Positions 36,087 through 45,180 of a stretch of DNA of 64,000 bases are shown here, one piece after another. How positions within the stretch are numbered: position 1 is the stretch's first letter; every line of letters begins with the position of its first letter. Source of the stretch: an uncultured Lachnospiraceae bacterium (GTDB taxonomy: Bacteria > Bacillota > Clostridia > Lachnospirales > Lachnospiraceae); NCBI GenBank assembly GCA_947589305.1, contig CANQAP010000002.1, positions 62,001-126,000 of the forward strand. The letters run 5' to 3'. A program made the translations under genes and the position numbers. The notes under the pieces were generated by a model. That model was not told the origin of the DNA. It ran no database searches and saw only the letters and a program-made list of their open reading frames with translations.

Positions 36087-36902
36087 GTGATTATTGGAAA
36101 TAGGACGTTAGATACGAATCAAGGGGTATATATCATGGGTATTTTAAATGTCACCCCGGATTCTTTTTCGGATGGAGGTCGGTATAACCGTCTGGATCAG
36201 GCATTGTATCATGCGGAAGCCTTAATGCGGGACGGCGCGGATATTCTGGATATCGGCGGTGAATCAACCAGACCGGGTCATACGAAGATCACGGCAGCGG
36301 AAGAGATAGAGCGGGTATGCCCGGTGATCGAAGCAATCAAAAAACGATTGGATCTCCCGCTTTCCTTAGATACATATAAAGCGGATGTGGCAGAAGCGGG
36401 TTTGACGGCAGGTGCCGATATGATCAACGATATCTGGGGACTGAAATGGAATGACAAAATGGCAGGGCTGATCGCCCATAGACAGGCGTCGGTCTGCATT
36501 ATGCACAATCGGACGGAAGCGAAATATGATCATTTCATGGATGATGTGATTACCGATCTAAAGGATAGTCTCCGCTTGGCAGAACAGGCAGGAATCGATC
36601 CGCAACGGATATGTATCGATGCAGGAATCGGTTTTGCCAAAAGTCCGGAACAGAATCTTTTGATGCTGAATCATATGGAGGCGTTGCAGGCGCTGGGATA
36701 TCCTATGGTATTGGGAGCATCCCGTAAATCGGTTATCGGAATGGCACTGGATCTGCCGACTGATCAGCGGGAAGAAGGCACGTTGGTTACGACGGTCTTT
36801 GGGATTTTAAAAGGTTGTTCGATCATACGGGTGCATAATGTCAAACAAAATGTGCGGGCTGCAAAAATGACACTCGCGATTTTACGGGAACATGCGGTAT
36901 AA
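36087..36902 (+). CDS. folP: Dihydropteroate synthase
   Basis: FolP joins 6-hydroxymethyl-dihydropterin diphosphate and p-aminobenzoate and is the target of sulfonamides. Signatures are IMGILNVTPDSFSDGGRY, DIGGESTRPG and GASRKSVIG. The track ORF begins at 35910, inside the HD gene, which is unlikely. GTG at 36087 has GGAGGA 10-11 bases upstream and gives the family-typical start MIIGNRT and 271 residues. It is followed by folB-folK with a small gap. Confidence 0.95.
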   Translation: MIIGNRTLDTNQGVYIMGILNVTPDSFSDGGRYNRLDQALYHAEALMRDGADILDIGGESTRPGHTKITAAEEIERVCPVIEAIKKRLDLPLSLDTYKADVAEAGLTAGADMINDIWGLKWNDKMAGLIAHRQASVCIMHNRTEAKYDHFMDDVITDLKDSLRLAEQAGIDPQRICIDAGIGFAKSPEQNLLMLNHMEALQALGYPMVLGASRKSVIGMALDLPTDQREEGTLVTTVFGILKGCSIIRVHNVKQNVRAAKMTLAILREHAV

Positions 36903-36933
36903 TGCGATATACAGATATACAGGAGAAATAATC

Positions 36934-37755
36934 GTGGATGAGATTCGGATATCTAATTTAGAGGTATTTTGCCATCATGGCGTATATGCGGAAGAGAATA
37001 CATTAGGGCAAAAATTTTTAGTGTCTGCCATTTTATATACGGACACCAGAAAGGCAGGGAAAACCGATGCGTTGTCGGATTCTATCCATTATGGCGATGT
37101 CTGTCATGAGATCAAAGATATGATGGAAGAACGTACGTACAAGTTATTGGAAACGCTGGCTGAGACCATGGCGGAACGCCTGCTTTTGAAATACGATGCC
37201 TTGCAGCGTATCCGTTTAGAGATCAAAAAGCCTTGGGCGCCGATTCTGCTTTCTTTGGATACCGTCTCGGTTGTGATCGAGAGGGGATGGCATGCGGTTG
37301 CTTTCAGTATCGGTTCGAATATCGGTGACAGAAAGGCGCATTTGGATTATGCGGTCGAAGAGTTTCGCCGACATCCGCAATACAAACAGGTCACGGTGTC
37401 TTCATATTTGGAAACACAGCCCTACGGATATACGGATCAGGCGCCGTTTTTGAATGCCTGTATAACGGCAAAGACGCTTCTGACACCGGAAGAAGTGTTG
37501 GAGCAGATTCACGGATTGGAGCAGGCGCGAGGACGTACGCGGGATATCCATTGGGGACCGCGGACCTTGGATGTCGATATTTTGTTCTACGATAAGGAAC
37601 AGATCGAGACAGCGGATTTATGTATACCCCATCCGGAAATACCGCTTCGTACTTTCGTCTTGGAACCGTTGGCAGAATTGATACCGAATTTCAGACATCC
37701 CATATCGGGGAAAACGGTTAGGCAGATGCTTCAGGAGCAGAAAGCGAAAGAGTAA
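36934..37755 (+). CDS. folB-folK: Fused dihydroneopterin aldolase / HPPK
   Basis: One polypeptide carries two consecutive folate enzymes. Residues 1-120 are dihydroneopterin aldolase (CHHGVYAEENTLGQKF, KLLETLAE). Residues 125-270 are 6-hydroxymethyl-7,8-dihydropterin pyrophosphokinase (SIGSNIGDRKAHL, GPRTLDVDILFYD, HPEIPLRTFVLEPL). GTG at 36934 follows AGGAGA by seven bases and gives 273 residues; the track start at 36892 overlaps folP and lacks a site. Gene fusion of FolB and FolK is known in several bacteria. PheA begins 55 bases downstream. Confidence 0.94.
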   Translation: MDEIRISNLEVFCHHGVYAEENTLGQKFLVSAILYTDTRKAGKTDALSDSIHYGDVCHEIKDMMEERTYKLLETLAETMAERLLLKYDALQRIRLEIKKPWAPILLSLDTVSVVIERGWHAVAFSIGSNIGDRKAHLDYAVEEFRRHPQYKQVTVSSYLETQPYGYTDQAPFLNACITAKTLLTPEEVLEQIHGLEQARGRTRDIHWGPRTLDVDILFYDKEQIETADLCIPHPEIPLRTFVLEPLAELIPNFRHPISGKTVRQMLQEQKAKE

Positions 37756-37810
37756 ACGAGACGATATGGGAGGATATAGGTGGAAATAGAAATAGAAAAG
37801 AGGAAATACT

Positions 37811-38962
37811 GTGGATTTAGATCAAATACGTAACCAGATCGATCAGGTAGACCGTCAGATCGTGGAATTGTTTCAAAAGAGGATGGAGCTGGCGGGTGAA
37901 GTGGCGGCAAACAAACGGGAAACCGGAAAAGCCATCTATGATCATCAAAGAGAAGTGGAGAAGCTGGAACGGTTAGGCACGTTGGCAAACAGTGAATTTA
38001 ACCGTAGGAGTATCGAAGAATTATTTTTACAGATCATGTCGATCAGCAGACGATATCAATATCACATTTTAGGAGATCGGGACAACTGTCTGGATGCGGA
38101 ATATACGAAAATTGATGAATTGGAGATCACGCCCGAGACGCGAGTGGTATATCAGGGAGTCGAGGGTGCATTTAGCGAACAGGCAATGCTGGATTTTTTC
38201 GGACCGAACGTGATACATTCCCATGTGGGACAGTTTGAAGACGTTTTGGACGCGTTGGAGAGCGGAAAGGCAGAGTATGGCGTTCTGCCGATTGAAAATT
38301 CTTCCGCCGGCTTTGTATCCGGTGTCTTTCATCTGCTTCAGGAACATGATGCTACGATCGTAGGCGGTATCAGTTTGGAAGTGTCGCAGGCGCTGCTGGG
38401 GGTCAGGGGTGCGTCCATATCGGACATCCGGACGGTTTATTCACATCCGCAGGCACTGATGCAGACCAAAACCTTTTTGGAACAGCATGGCTGGAAACAG
38501 ATCAGTATGGCAAATACTGCGGTCAGCGCAAAGAAGATTCAGGAAGATCATGATAAGACACAGGCTGCCGTTGCCAGTGTGCGGGCGGCGCAGCTGTATG
38601 ATCTGGAAGTGCTGCAGCCTTCGATCAATACCCAAAAGAATAACCGGACAAAGTTTGTGGTCATTTCCAATAAAAAGGTTTATACGAAAGATGCGGATAT
38701 GATCAGCATCAGTTTTTCGCTGCCTCATGAAAGCGGGAGTCTGTATAATATTCTCGGACATTTTATTTTTAACGGTCTGAACATGACCAGTATCGAATCG
38801 GAACCGCTGCGGGACAGACAGTGGGAGTATCGGTTTTTCATTACGTTTGAAGGAAATTTGAGCGCTTCTTCTGTGCGGAATGCCATCACGGGTATCCGGA
38901 GCGAATCTTCGGATTTTAAGTTGTTGGGTAATTATCGGGCAAAAAGAGCAGAAAACGAATAG
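37811..38962 (+). CDS. pheA: Bifunctional chorismate mutase / prephenate dehydratase
   Basis: The P-protein converts chorismate to prephenate and then to phenylpyruvate in phenylalanine synthesis. An AroQ-type chorismate mutase fills about residues 1-85 (LDQIRNQIDQVDRQIVELFQ), the dehydratase about 110-285 (YQGVEGAFSEQAML, the N-T-R-F-like NRTKFVVIS at its end) and an ACT domain the C terminus, with the feedback-binding motif ESEPLRDRQWEYRFFITFE. The start is GTG with AGAGGAAA upstream; 383 residues. Linked to folate genes through the shared precursor chorismate. Confidence 0.94.
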   Translation: MDLDQIRNQIDQVDRQIVELFQKRMELAGEVAANKRETGKAIYDHQREVEKLERLGTLANSEFNRRSIEELFLQIMSISRRYQYHILGDRDNCLDAEYTKIDELEITPETRVVYQGVEGAFSEQAMLDFFGPNVIHSHVGQFEDVLDALESGKAEYGVLPIENSSAGFVSGVFHLLQEHDATIVGGISLEVSQALLGVRGASISDIRTVYSHPQALMQTKTFLEQHGWKQISMANTAVSAKKIQEDHDKTQAAVASVRAAQLYDLEVLQPSINTQKNNRTKFVVISNKKVYTKDADMISISFSLPHESGSLYNILGHFIFNGLNMTSIESEPLRDRQWEYRFFITFEGNLSASSVRNAITGIRSESSDFKLLGNYRAKRAENE

Positions 38963-38987
38963 ATCAACAGGAAACGGAGGAGTGAAT

Positions 38988-40523
38988 ATGGCATATCAGA
39001 TGTTTGCCGCAATTAATGTAGGTTCCAGTGATATCTCCATGAAGATATTTGAAATCTCAGCAAAGTGGGGATTTCGGGAAATTGACTGCATTAATTACAT
39101 TTTGGAACTGGGAAGCGATACATATCGACTGGGATATGTGAGCAATGAAAAAATAAATGAGTTATGTAGCTGTCTTATGAAATTTAAAGAAAAGATGGCG
39201 GAGTACGGATGCAAAGACTATCGTGCCTATGCCACCAGCGCGATACGGGAAGCAAGCAACAGCTTAATGATGATTGAACTTATAGAACTGCGTACCGGAA
39301 TCAAAGTAGATATTTTAAGTAACTCGGAGCATCGTTTTCTAATGCTCAAAGGTTGTGCATCAACCATGAAAGAGTTTGATGAGATCACCGGAAAAAATAC
39401 GGCGTTGTTGGATATGGGAGCCGGCAGTATCCAAATCACACTGTTTGAAAAGCATCTGTTGACTGCCACGCAGAATATTAAGATCGGCTCCATCCGGGTG
39501 CGTGACCTGATGTCCGGGATCGAAGCAAGAGTGACGAACGGAGAAGAACTCATCGAAGAGTATGTACAAAATGAATTAAACACATTTAACACCATGTATC
39601 TGGGGGATAAAAACATTAAAAATGTCATTGCGATCGGTGATGAAATTCAGGCGCTGAAGAAAATCGCGCCGGAACTGAAAATCAAAAACCTGATGACAAA
39701 GGAACAGATTGATTATATTTATCAGAAGATATGGAATGCTTCTCCACAGGAATTGGCGCTGCATTACGGTCTTTTGTTTGAACGGGCGACTTTGATCCGT
39801 CCGGCGATCGTGATATACCGCATGCTGGTCGAAACGACAAAGGCGGACGAAATCTTTCTGCATGATATCAATCTGTGCGACGGTATTGTGGCAGACTATA
39901 TGGATACGTCACGGCAGTTTACGGTCGGACGAAAGTTTGAAGAAGACATCATAGCCTCGGCAATGTCCATGGCGAAACGCTATAAAAGCAATAAGACGCA
40001 CATTGCCTACGTGTCGAATATGGCATTGGCGATTTTTGATGCCATGAAAAAACATCACGGCATGAACCAAAAACAGAGGCTGCAACTTCAGATCGCCTGC
40101 ATCCTGCATGACTGCGGAAAGTTTATCAATATGCAGAATGTCGCCAATAATTCCTATAATATCATCATGTCTACGGAAATGGTGGGACTGTCTCATAAGG
40201 AACGGGAAGAAGTGGCGAATGCGGTCCGGTATAATACCATGTATCTGCCGGCATATCCGCAGGTAAAAGATTCGCTCGGAGACGCTTCTTATACGACCGT
40301 CGCAAAACTGGCGGCGATACTGAGGGTGGCGAATGCTCTGGATCGTTCGCATAAACAGAAAGTAGAGAAATTTATCATGCAGATCAAAGACAAAAAACTG
40401 GTGATCATGGTAGATACGGTCAATAATATTACGTTAGAGGCAGCCCTCTTTAAGGAAAAAGCGGATTTCTTCGAACAGATATATGGAATCCGTCCCGTAT
40501 TAAAGCAAAGGAGGAACGTATAA
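38988..40523 (+). CDS. ppx: Ppx/GppA phosphatase with C-terminal HD domain
   Basis: This exopolyphosphatase/pppGpp phosphatase family member has an actin-like ATPase fold in its first 300 residues (FAAINVGSSDISMKIFEI and LLDMGAGSIQITLF) and an HD domain in the last 200 (IACILHDCGKFINMQN). The track start at 38880 lies inside pheA; ATG 38988 with ACGGAGGAG gives 511 residues. Its stop overlaps the ppk start (TAATG), so synthesis and breakdown of polyphosphate are coupled, as in many bacteria. Which of polyphosphate or pppGpp it prefers cannot be read here. Confidence 0.9.
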   Translation: MAYQMFAAINVGSSDISMKIFEISAKWGFREIDCINYILELGSDTYRLGYVSNEKINELCSCLMKFKEKMAEYGCKDYRAYATSAIREASNSLMMIELIELRTGIKVDILSNSEHRFLMLKGCASTMKEFDEITGKNTALLDMGAGSIQITLFEKHLLTATQNIKIGSIRVRDLMSGIEARVTNGEELIEEYVQNELNTFNTMYLGDKNIKNVIAIGDEIQALKKIAPELKIKNLMTKEQIDYIYQKIWNASPQELALHYGLLFERATLIRPAIVIYRMLVETTKADEIFLHDINLCDGIVADYMDTSRQFTVGRKFEEDIIASAMSMAKRYKSNKTHIAYVSNMALAIFDAMKKHHGMNQKQRLQLQIACILHDCGKFINMQNVANNSYNIIMSTEMVGLSHKEREEVANAVRYNTMYLPAYPQVKDSLGDASYTTVAKLAAILRVANALDRSHKQKVEKFIMQIKDKKLVIMVDTVNNITLEAALFKEKADFFEQIYGIRPVLKQRRNV

Positions 40524-42670
40524 TGGCAGATAAAAAAATAAGTAAAGAGCAAAAAAAAGCGGCAAAGTTTGTCAATCGGGAGCTTTCATGGCTGGAATTC
40601 AATTCCCGTATTCTTGGTGAAGCAAAAGACAAGACGATCCGACCGTTTGAACGAATAAAGTTTCTCGGGATCACCGCTTCGAATCTGGATGAATTTTTCA
40701 TGGTTCGGGTGGCATCCCTGATCAATATGGCACACGCCGGATATCAAAAAACGGATATTGCAGGACTGACGCCGGAAAAACAACTGGAAAAAATCATTCC
40801 GCAGACTAAGGCGTTTATGAACAGTCAGTATGTGACATATAACCGTTCCCTGTTGCCGCTGTTGGAAAAGAACGGTCTCCGTGTGATCACGCATCATGAG
40901 GATTTGACCGAGGCGCAAAGCCGGTATGTCGATGACTTTTTTGATAAAGATGTATATCCGGTCCTGACGCCGATGGCAGTGGATGCTTCCAGACCGTTTC
41001 CTTTGATCCGGAATAAGACGCTGAATATCGGTGCGTTGATTCGCAAGAAAGACGGAGACGAGGTGGAAATCGCTACCGTTCAGGTGCCGTCTGTCTTATC
41101 ACGGATCGTTCATGTGCCGAGTAATCAGGAAGGCATGCGGGAGGTCATTCTGTTGGAGCAGGTGATCGAGAAAAATATTTCCAAACTGTTTCTGAATTAT
41201 GAGGTGACCTGCGCCCATCCGTATCGGATCATGCGGAATGCCGATTTGATGCTCGATGAGGAAGAAGCTCCGGATTTACTAAAAGAAATTGAAAAGCAGA
41301 TAAAGAAAAGACAGTGGGGAGAAGTCATTCGGCTGGAAGTGGAAGAATCCATTGACAAGGCGTTGTTGAAAGAATTAAGCAAGCAGTTACATGTGGAAAA
41401 GGCGAGTGTTTTTGCCATCAACGGTCCGTTGGATCTGACGTTTTTAAGTAAGCTGAGCGGTTTGGAAGGATTTGATCATTTAAGAAATCCGAAGTATGTG
41501 CCGCAGCCGGTTCCGGATCTGGATATGGAAGAATCCATTTTTGAACAGATCAAGAAGAAAGACATTTTTCTGCATCATCCGTACCAGACATTTGAGCCGG
41601 TGGTTCAGTTTATCCGGCAGGCGGCTGTAGATCCGGATGTTTTGGCGATCAAGCAGACGCTGTATCGGGTATCCAGCAATTCGCCGATCATTGCGGCACT
41701 GGCTTTGGCGGCAGAAAACGGAAAACAGGTAACGGTATTGGTAGAATTGAAAGCGCGTTTTGACGAAGAAAACAATATCAACTGGGCGAAAAAACTGGAA
41801 AAAACAGGCTGTCATGTCATCTACGGGCTAAGGGGGTTAAAGACGCACTCCAAGATCGCGCTGGTCGTGCGTCGGGAAGAAGACGGGATCAAACGATACG
41901 TTCATTTGGGAACCGGCAATTATAATGATGTGACCGCAAAGCTGTATACGGATACCGGCATTTTGACAGCTTCGGATACAATCGGTGAAGATGCGACGGC
42001 GGTCTTTAACATGTTATCCGGTTATTCGGAACCGGCTAGTTGGAACAAACTGGCGGTTGCGCCGATCTGGCTGAAACAGACGGTATTGGATCTGATTCAC
42101 CGCGAGGCGGAAAATGCAAAAGCCGGCAAGCCTGCGCATATCATCGCAAAAATGAATGCCATCTGTGATGCGAAAGTGATCGAGGCGTTGTACGAGGCGT
42201 CCAATGAAGGCGTGAAGATCGACCTGATCGTCAGAGGCATCTGCTGCCTGCGGGCGGGAGTGGAAGGTCTGAGTGAAAACATTACCGTGCGTTCTATCGT
42301 AGGTGATTTCTTGGAGCATGCAAGAATTTTCTACTGCTATAACGATGGATTTGAAGAAATATATATGGGAAGTGCGGACTGGATGCCAAGAAATCTGGAT
42401 AAGCGGGTAGAGATTATGTTTCCGGTAGAGGATCCGGATGCAAAACGACAGGCAAAACATATATTGGATGTCCAGCTTGCGGATACTTTAAAGGCATATC
42501 TGCTGCAACCGGACGGAACATATGCTAAGGAAGATCTTCGCGGAAAAGCAAAGATCTGCGCTCAGAATACATTCTGCAAAGAGGCAATGGAGATTGCCAA
42601 AAAGGAAAAAGCATCCGGAGCGGATATGCGTATTTTTGAACCGGTGACGGCACCGTCTGTTTCAGAATAG
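40523..42670 (+). CDS. ppk1: Polyphosphate kinase 1
   Basis: PPK1 reversibly makes polyphosphate from ATP. The N-terminal region starts FVNRELSWLEFNSRIL, the typical family entry. The catalytic phospholipase-D-like domain has THSKIALVVRRE, with the phosphorylated His of the HxK motif, HLGTGNYND, and a second site near GSADWMPRNLDKRVE. Its 715 residues are normal. GGAGGAACGTATA precedes the ATG and the gene overlaps ppx by one base. A strong terminator lies at 42756. Confidence 0.96.
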   Translation: MADKKISKEQKKAAKFVNRELSWLEFNSRILGEAKDKTIRPFERIKFLGITASNLDEFFMVRVASLINMAHAGYQKTDIAGLTPEKQLEKIIPQTKAFMNSQYVTYNRSLLPLLEKNGLRVITHHEDLTEAQSRYVDDFFDKDVYPVLTPMAVDASRPFPLIRNKTLNIGALIRKKDGDEVEIATVQVPSVLSRIVHVPSNQEGMREVILLEQVIEKNISKLFLNYEVTCAHPYRIMRNADLMLDEEEAPDLLKEIEKQIKKRQWGEVIRLEVEESIDKALLKELSKQLHVEKASVFAINGPLDLTFLSKLSGLEGFDHLRNPKYVPQPVPDLDMEESIFEQIKKKDIFLHHPYQTFEPVVQFIRQAAVDPDVLAIKQTLYRVSSNSPIIAALALAAENGKQVTVLVELKARFDEENNINWAKKLEKTGCHVIYGLRGLKTHSKIALVVRREEDGIKRYVHLGTGNYNDVTAKLYTDTGILTASDTIGEDATAVFNMLSGYSEPASWNKLAVAPIWLKQTVLDLIHREAENAKAGKPAHIIAKMNAICDAKVIEALYEASNEGVKIDLIVRGICCLRAGVEGLSENITVRSIVGDFLEHARIFYCYNDGFEEIYMGSADWMPRNLDKRVEIMFPVEDPDAKRQAKHILDVQLADTLKAYLLQPDGTYAKEDLRGKAKICAQNTFCKEAMEIAKKEKASGADMRIFEPVTAPSVSE

Positions 42671-42709
42671 CCGGATCGGAGGAAAAGAATATGATTCGGA
42701 TTTTAGGTC

Positions 42710-43081
42710 GTGAAAATCCGGACGGTATCTGCTCTCCTCTTAACGCTCTTGATTTTGGCAGGCAGTTTTTGCCTGCCACAGTTTTTTTATCCTTGCAGGG
42801 CAAAAACATATATAGTGGGATTTCCCAATATGAGTTAAGAAGTGTGACTTGGGAAAAGTGATTATTTACCGCAAAAACTTGTCTTGTTTATAACAAATGC
42901 GATCACGGGCAATACTTCTAACAGTAAGGGCAATATATACACGGTGGATGATCAGGGTTTTTCATCTCCGGATATGACATATTGTTTTCAGTTGATGTTA
43001 GAGTATGAAAATGGCGATACGGTATCTCTGCCTGTTTGTGTGTATGAAGACGGGAGTTACAGCCTGAACATGCAGCCGTAA
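42710..43081 (+). pseudogene. Probable decayed gene for a small secreted protein
   Basis: Frame 2 encodes a signal-peptide-like start from GTG 42710 (KIRTVSALLLTLLILAGSF) that stops at 42838, and the same frame reopens for DYLPQKLVLFITNAITG to NMQP, ending at 43081. The gap between is open in another frame (GISQYELRSVTWEK, from ATG 42691 with GGAGGA). Reading across gives one plausible exported protein of about 120 residues with two frameshifts. The track shows only the tail (42884-43081). The ppk terminator overlaps the signal-peptide part, so that part could be chance. No family recognised. Confidence 0.4.
42756..42788 (+). terminator. Intrinsic terminator after ppk
   Basis: The perfect nine-base stem TGGCAGGCA/TGCCTGCCA has loop GTTTT and is followed by CAG and seven T. 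Confidence 0.85.
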
Positions 43082-43173
43082 TAATTTCTTATGAAATTAG
43101 ATGCCGTTTGTATGCCGTTTTGTGGCGGTTTGGATTTTTCGAACTGCTATCGTTATGTAATGAGGTGATCGAT

Positions 43174-43956
43174 ATGAGAAAAAAACGAGTCATACAACTG
43201 CTGGGGAGATTGAGTGCAGCCGGAGCTGCGGCTGTCATATGTGGGGGAGCGGTTTGGTTTTTTCGTAAGGTACAGGAAACACAGAGTGTGGAAGTAGAGC
43301 CAACGACAGAAAATGTACAGACGGAATTTGCGGAAGAAACGTCACGGGAACTGCCGGAAAACACAACGTCCGCAGACAGCGAAACCGAGACAGAATGTTT
43401 ATTCTTGATCAACGCGGATCATCCGTTGCCGGAGGATTATACGATCCGTACGGTAGGATTAAAGGACGGACAATCTGTGGATGAGAGATGTTATCCGGAT
43501 CTTCAGGTAATGATGGACGATTGCCGGGCAGCGGGATTGTCACCGTATATCTGTTCTTCTTATCGGGCAAAGGATTTTCAGGAACGCTTATTTGATGAGA
43601 ATGTAGAAAGCCTGCTGGCACAGGGCTTTTCTTATGAGGAGGCATATACGGAAACCACTCGGAATATTGCAATTCCGGGAACGAGCGAACATGAGTCAGG
43701 GCTTGCAGTGGATATTGTCGATATCAGTTATCAGTTACTGGATAATGAGCAGGAAAACACACCGGCACAGCAGTGGTTAATGGAAAATAGCTGGCGGTAT
43801 GGATTTATTCTACGCTATCCAAAAGATAAAACGGACATAACGGATTTTGTATATGAGCCTTGGCACTATCGATATGTAGGAAAAACGGCAGCGGAAGAGA
43901 TCTATCGGGAAAACATTTGTCTGGAAGAATATATAGAAAAATATACCTTGCCCTGA
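43174..43956 (+). CDS. D-alanyl-D-alanine carboxypeptidase, VanY family (M15B)
   Basis: This zinc peptidase trims the terminal D-Ala from peptidoglycan stem peptides. A membrane anchor (about residues 8-30) and a Thr/Glu-rich linker precede the catalytic domain with SSYRAKDFQ, the zinc motif GTSEHESGLAVDI and EPWHYRYVG. ATG 43174 with TGAGGTGATC upstream gives 260 residues; the track start at 43108 is not supported. The VanR/VanS-like pair is over 35 kb away, so there is no van operon here. A housekeeping wall-remodelling role is most likely. Confidence 0.9.
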   Translation: MRKKRVIQLLGRLSAAGAAAVICGGAVWFFRKVQETQSVEVEPTTENVQTEFAEETSRELPENTTSADSETETECLFLINADHPLPEDYTIRTVGLKDGQSVDERCYPDLQVMMDDCRAAGLSPYICSSYRAKDFQERLFDENVESLLAQGFSYEEAYTETTRNIAIPGTSEHESGLAVDIVDISYQLLDNEQENTPAQQWLMENSWRYGFILRYPKDKTDITDFVYEPWHYRYVGKTAAEEIYRENICLEEYIEKYTLP

Positions 43957-43989
43957 TGGGGATTCCTTGCTATAATCTTGTTTGTGTAA

Positions 43990-44070
43990 GCGGGCATGGC
44001 GGAATTGGCAGACGCGCTAGATTTAGGTTCTAGTGTCTCCGACGTGCAGGTTCAAGTCCTGTTGCCCGCA
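43990..44070 (+). tRNA. tRNA-Leu (anticodon UAG)
   Basis: The 81-base tRNA folds with acceptor GCGGGCA/TGCCCGC, anticodon stem CTAGA/TCTAG with loop TTTAGGT (anticodon TAG), a long variable arm typical of leucine tRNAs, and T-arm GGTTCAAGTCC. The discriminator base is A and CCA is not encoded. Confidence 0.96.
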
Positions 44071-44072
44071 GA

Positions 44073-44120
44073 AATGGTGCGAATGTAAACGAATATAATT
44101 CGGATTCGCACCATTCTTTT
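44073..44120 (+). terminator. Intrinsic terminator after tRNA-Leu
   Basis: A perfect 12-base stem AATGGTGCGAAT/ATTCGCACCATT, with an inner CGAAT/ATTCG pairing in the loop, is followed by CTTTTC. Confidence 0.85.
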
Positions 44121-44169
44121 CATAATTTATAAAAACGATTTGGAATGATCAAAGAAAGGCAGAAGCAAC

Positions 44170-45084
44170 ATGACACTGACACAATTAAACTATGCGATCA
44201 CGGTGGCGAATGCGGCTTCGATGAATGAAGCGGCAAAGTTGTTGTTTATCTCACAGCCCAGTCTGTCTGCCGCTATCAAGGCTTTGGAAGAGGAAATCGG
44301 ACTGGAACTGTTTCGCCGTACCAATCGCGGAATCTCACTGACGCCGGAAGGAGAAGAATTTATCGGTTATGCCCGGCAGGTAGTGGAACAATATCAGCTC
44401 ATTGAGACGAAGTATGTGAGTAAGGAACAGGTCAAGAAAAAATTCGGCGTTTCCATGCAGCATTATACGTTTGCGGTCAACGCGTTTATGGAAATGGTAA
44501 AACAGTTCGGGATGGATAAATACGAATTTGCGATCCATGAGACCAGAACGTATGATGTGATCGCAGATGTAAAAAATTATAAAAGTGAAATCGGCATCCT
44601 GTATGTCAATGATTTTAACCGACAGGTATTGTCTAAGCTGTTTCGGGAATATAACTTGGAATTCCATGAATTGATGGACTGCGGGATTTATGTCTACATG
44701 TGGAAAGGGCATCCGCTGGCAAAGCAAAAAGAGATCGCCTTGGAAGAACTGGCGGAATATCCGTGCCTTTCCTTCGAGCAGGGTACTTATAATTCGTTCT
44801 ACTTTGCGGAAGAAGTGCTTAGTACATATGAATATAAACGATCGATCAAGGCAAATGACAGAGCCACGTTATTAAATCTGATGGTCGGGCTGAACGGATA
44901 TACTCTATGTTCCGGCATTATCTGTGAAGAGTTGAACGGCGATGAATATTGTGCGGTCAAGTTAGCGTCCGATGAGGTTATGACGATCGGATATCTGGTC
45001 AGAAAAGGCGTGGCAATCAGCGAACTGGGACAAAAATACTTAGAAGAACTTTCAAAATATAAAGACAGAGTACTGAAAGAATAA
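44170..45084 (+). CDS. LysR-family transcriptional regulator
   Basis: The N-terminal winged helix-turn-helix (residues 1-60: LTQLNYAITVANAASMNEAAKLLFISQPSLSAAIKALEEEIG) is followed by a periplasmic-binding-like effector domain. It has 304 residues, the usual length. AAAGGCAGAAGCAAC precedes the ATG. It is encoded alone between the tRNA and the copper genes and reads in the same direction as both, so no divergent target is visible. Its regulon and effector cannot be read from the sequence. Confidence 0.92.
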   Translation: MTLTQLNYAITVANAASMNEAAKLLFISQPSLSAAIKALEEEIGLELFRRTNRGISLTPEGEEFIGYARQVVEQYQLIETKYVSKEQVKKKFGVSMQHYTFAVNAFMEMVKQFGMDKYEFAIHETRTYDVIADVKNYKSEIGILYVNDFNRQVLSKLFREYNLEFHELMDCGIYVYMWKGHPLAKQKEIALEELAEYPCLSFEQGTYNSFYFAEEVLSTYEYKRSIKANDRATLLNLMVGLNGYTLCSGIICEELNGDEYCAVKLASDEVMTIGYLVRKGVAISELGQKYLEELSKYKDRVLKE

Positions 45085-45119
45085 AAAACTGCATGTGATA
45101 GCTCTTTCCTATAGTACGC

Positions 45120-45148
45120 TTGACATATACCCCATAGGGGTATATAAT
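45120..45148 (+). promoter_or_regulatory. Promoter of csoR-copA
   Basis: A consensus TTGACA (45120-45125) and TATAAT (45143-45148) are 17 bases apart, a near-perfect sigma A promoter. Confidence 0.9.
45125..45145 (+). promoter_or_regulatory. CsoR operator within the csoR-copA promoter
   Basis: ATATACCCC-ATA-GGGGTATAT is a perfect nine-base inverted repeat with the C/G-run pattern of CsoR-family operators. It fills the spacer between -35 and -10, so bound repressor would block RNA polymerase. Confidence 0.85.
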
Positions 45149-45180
45149 CTATGCAAATGACAGGAAAGGGGAATGCAGAT

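Noticed and set aside
43990-44120. Integration site of a mobile element at tRNA-Leu
   Set aside because: tRNA genes are common targets, but no integrase, no repeated tRNA 3' end and no foreign-looking genes follow; a normal terminator comes next.
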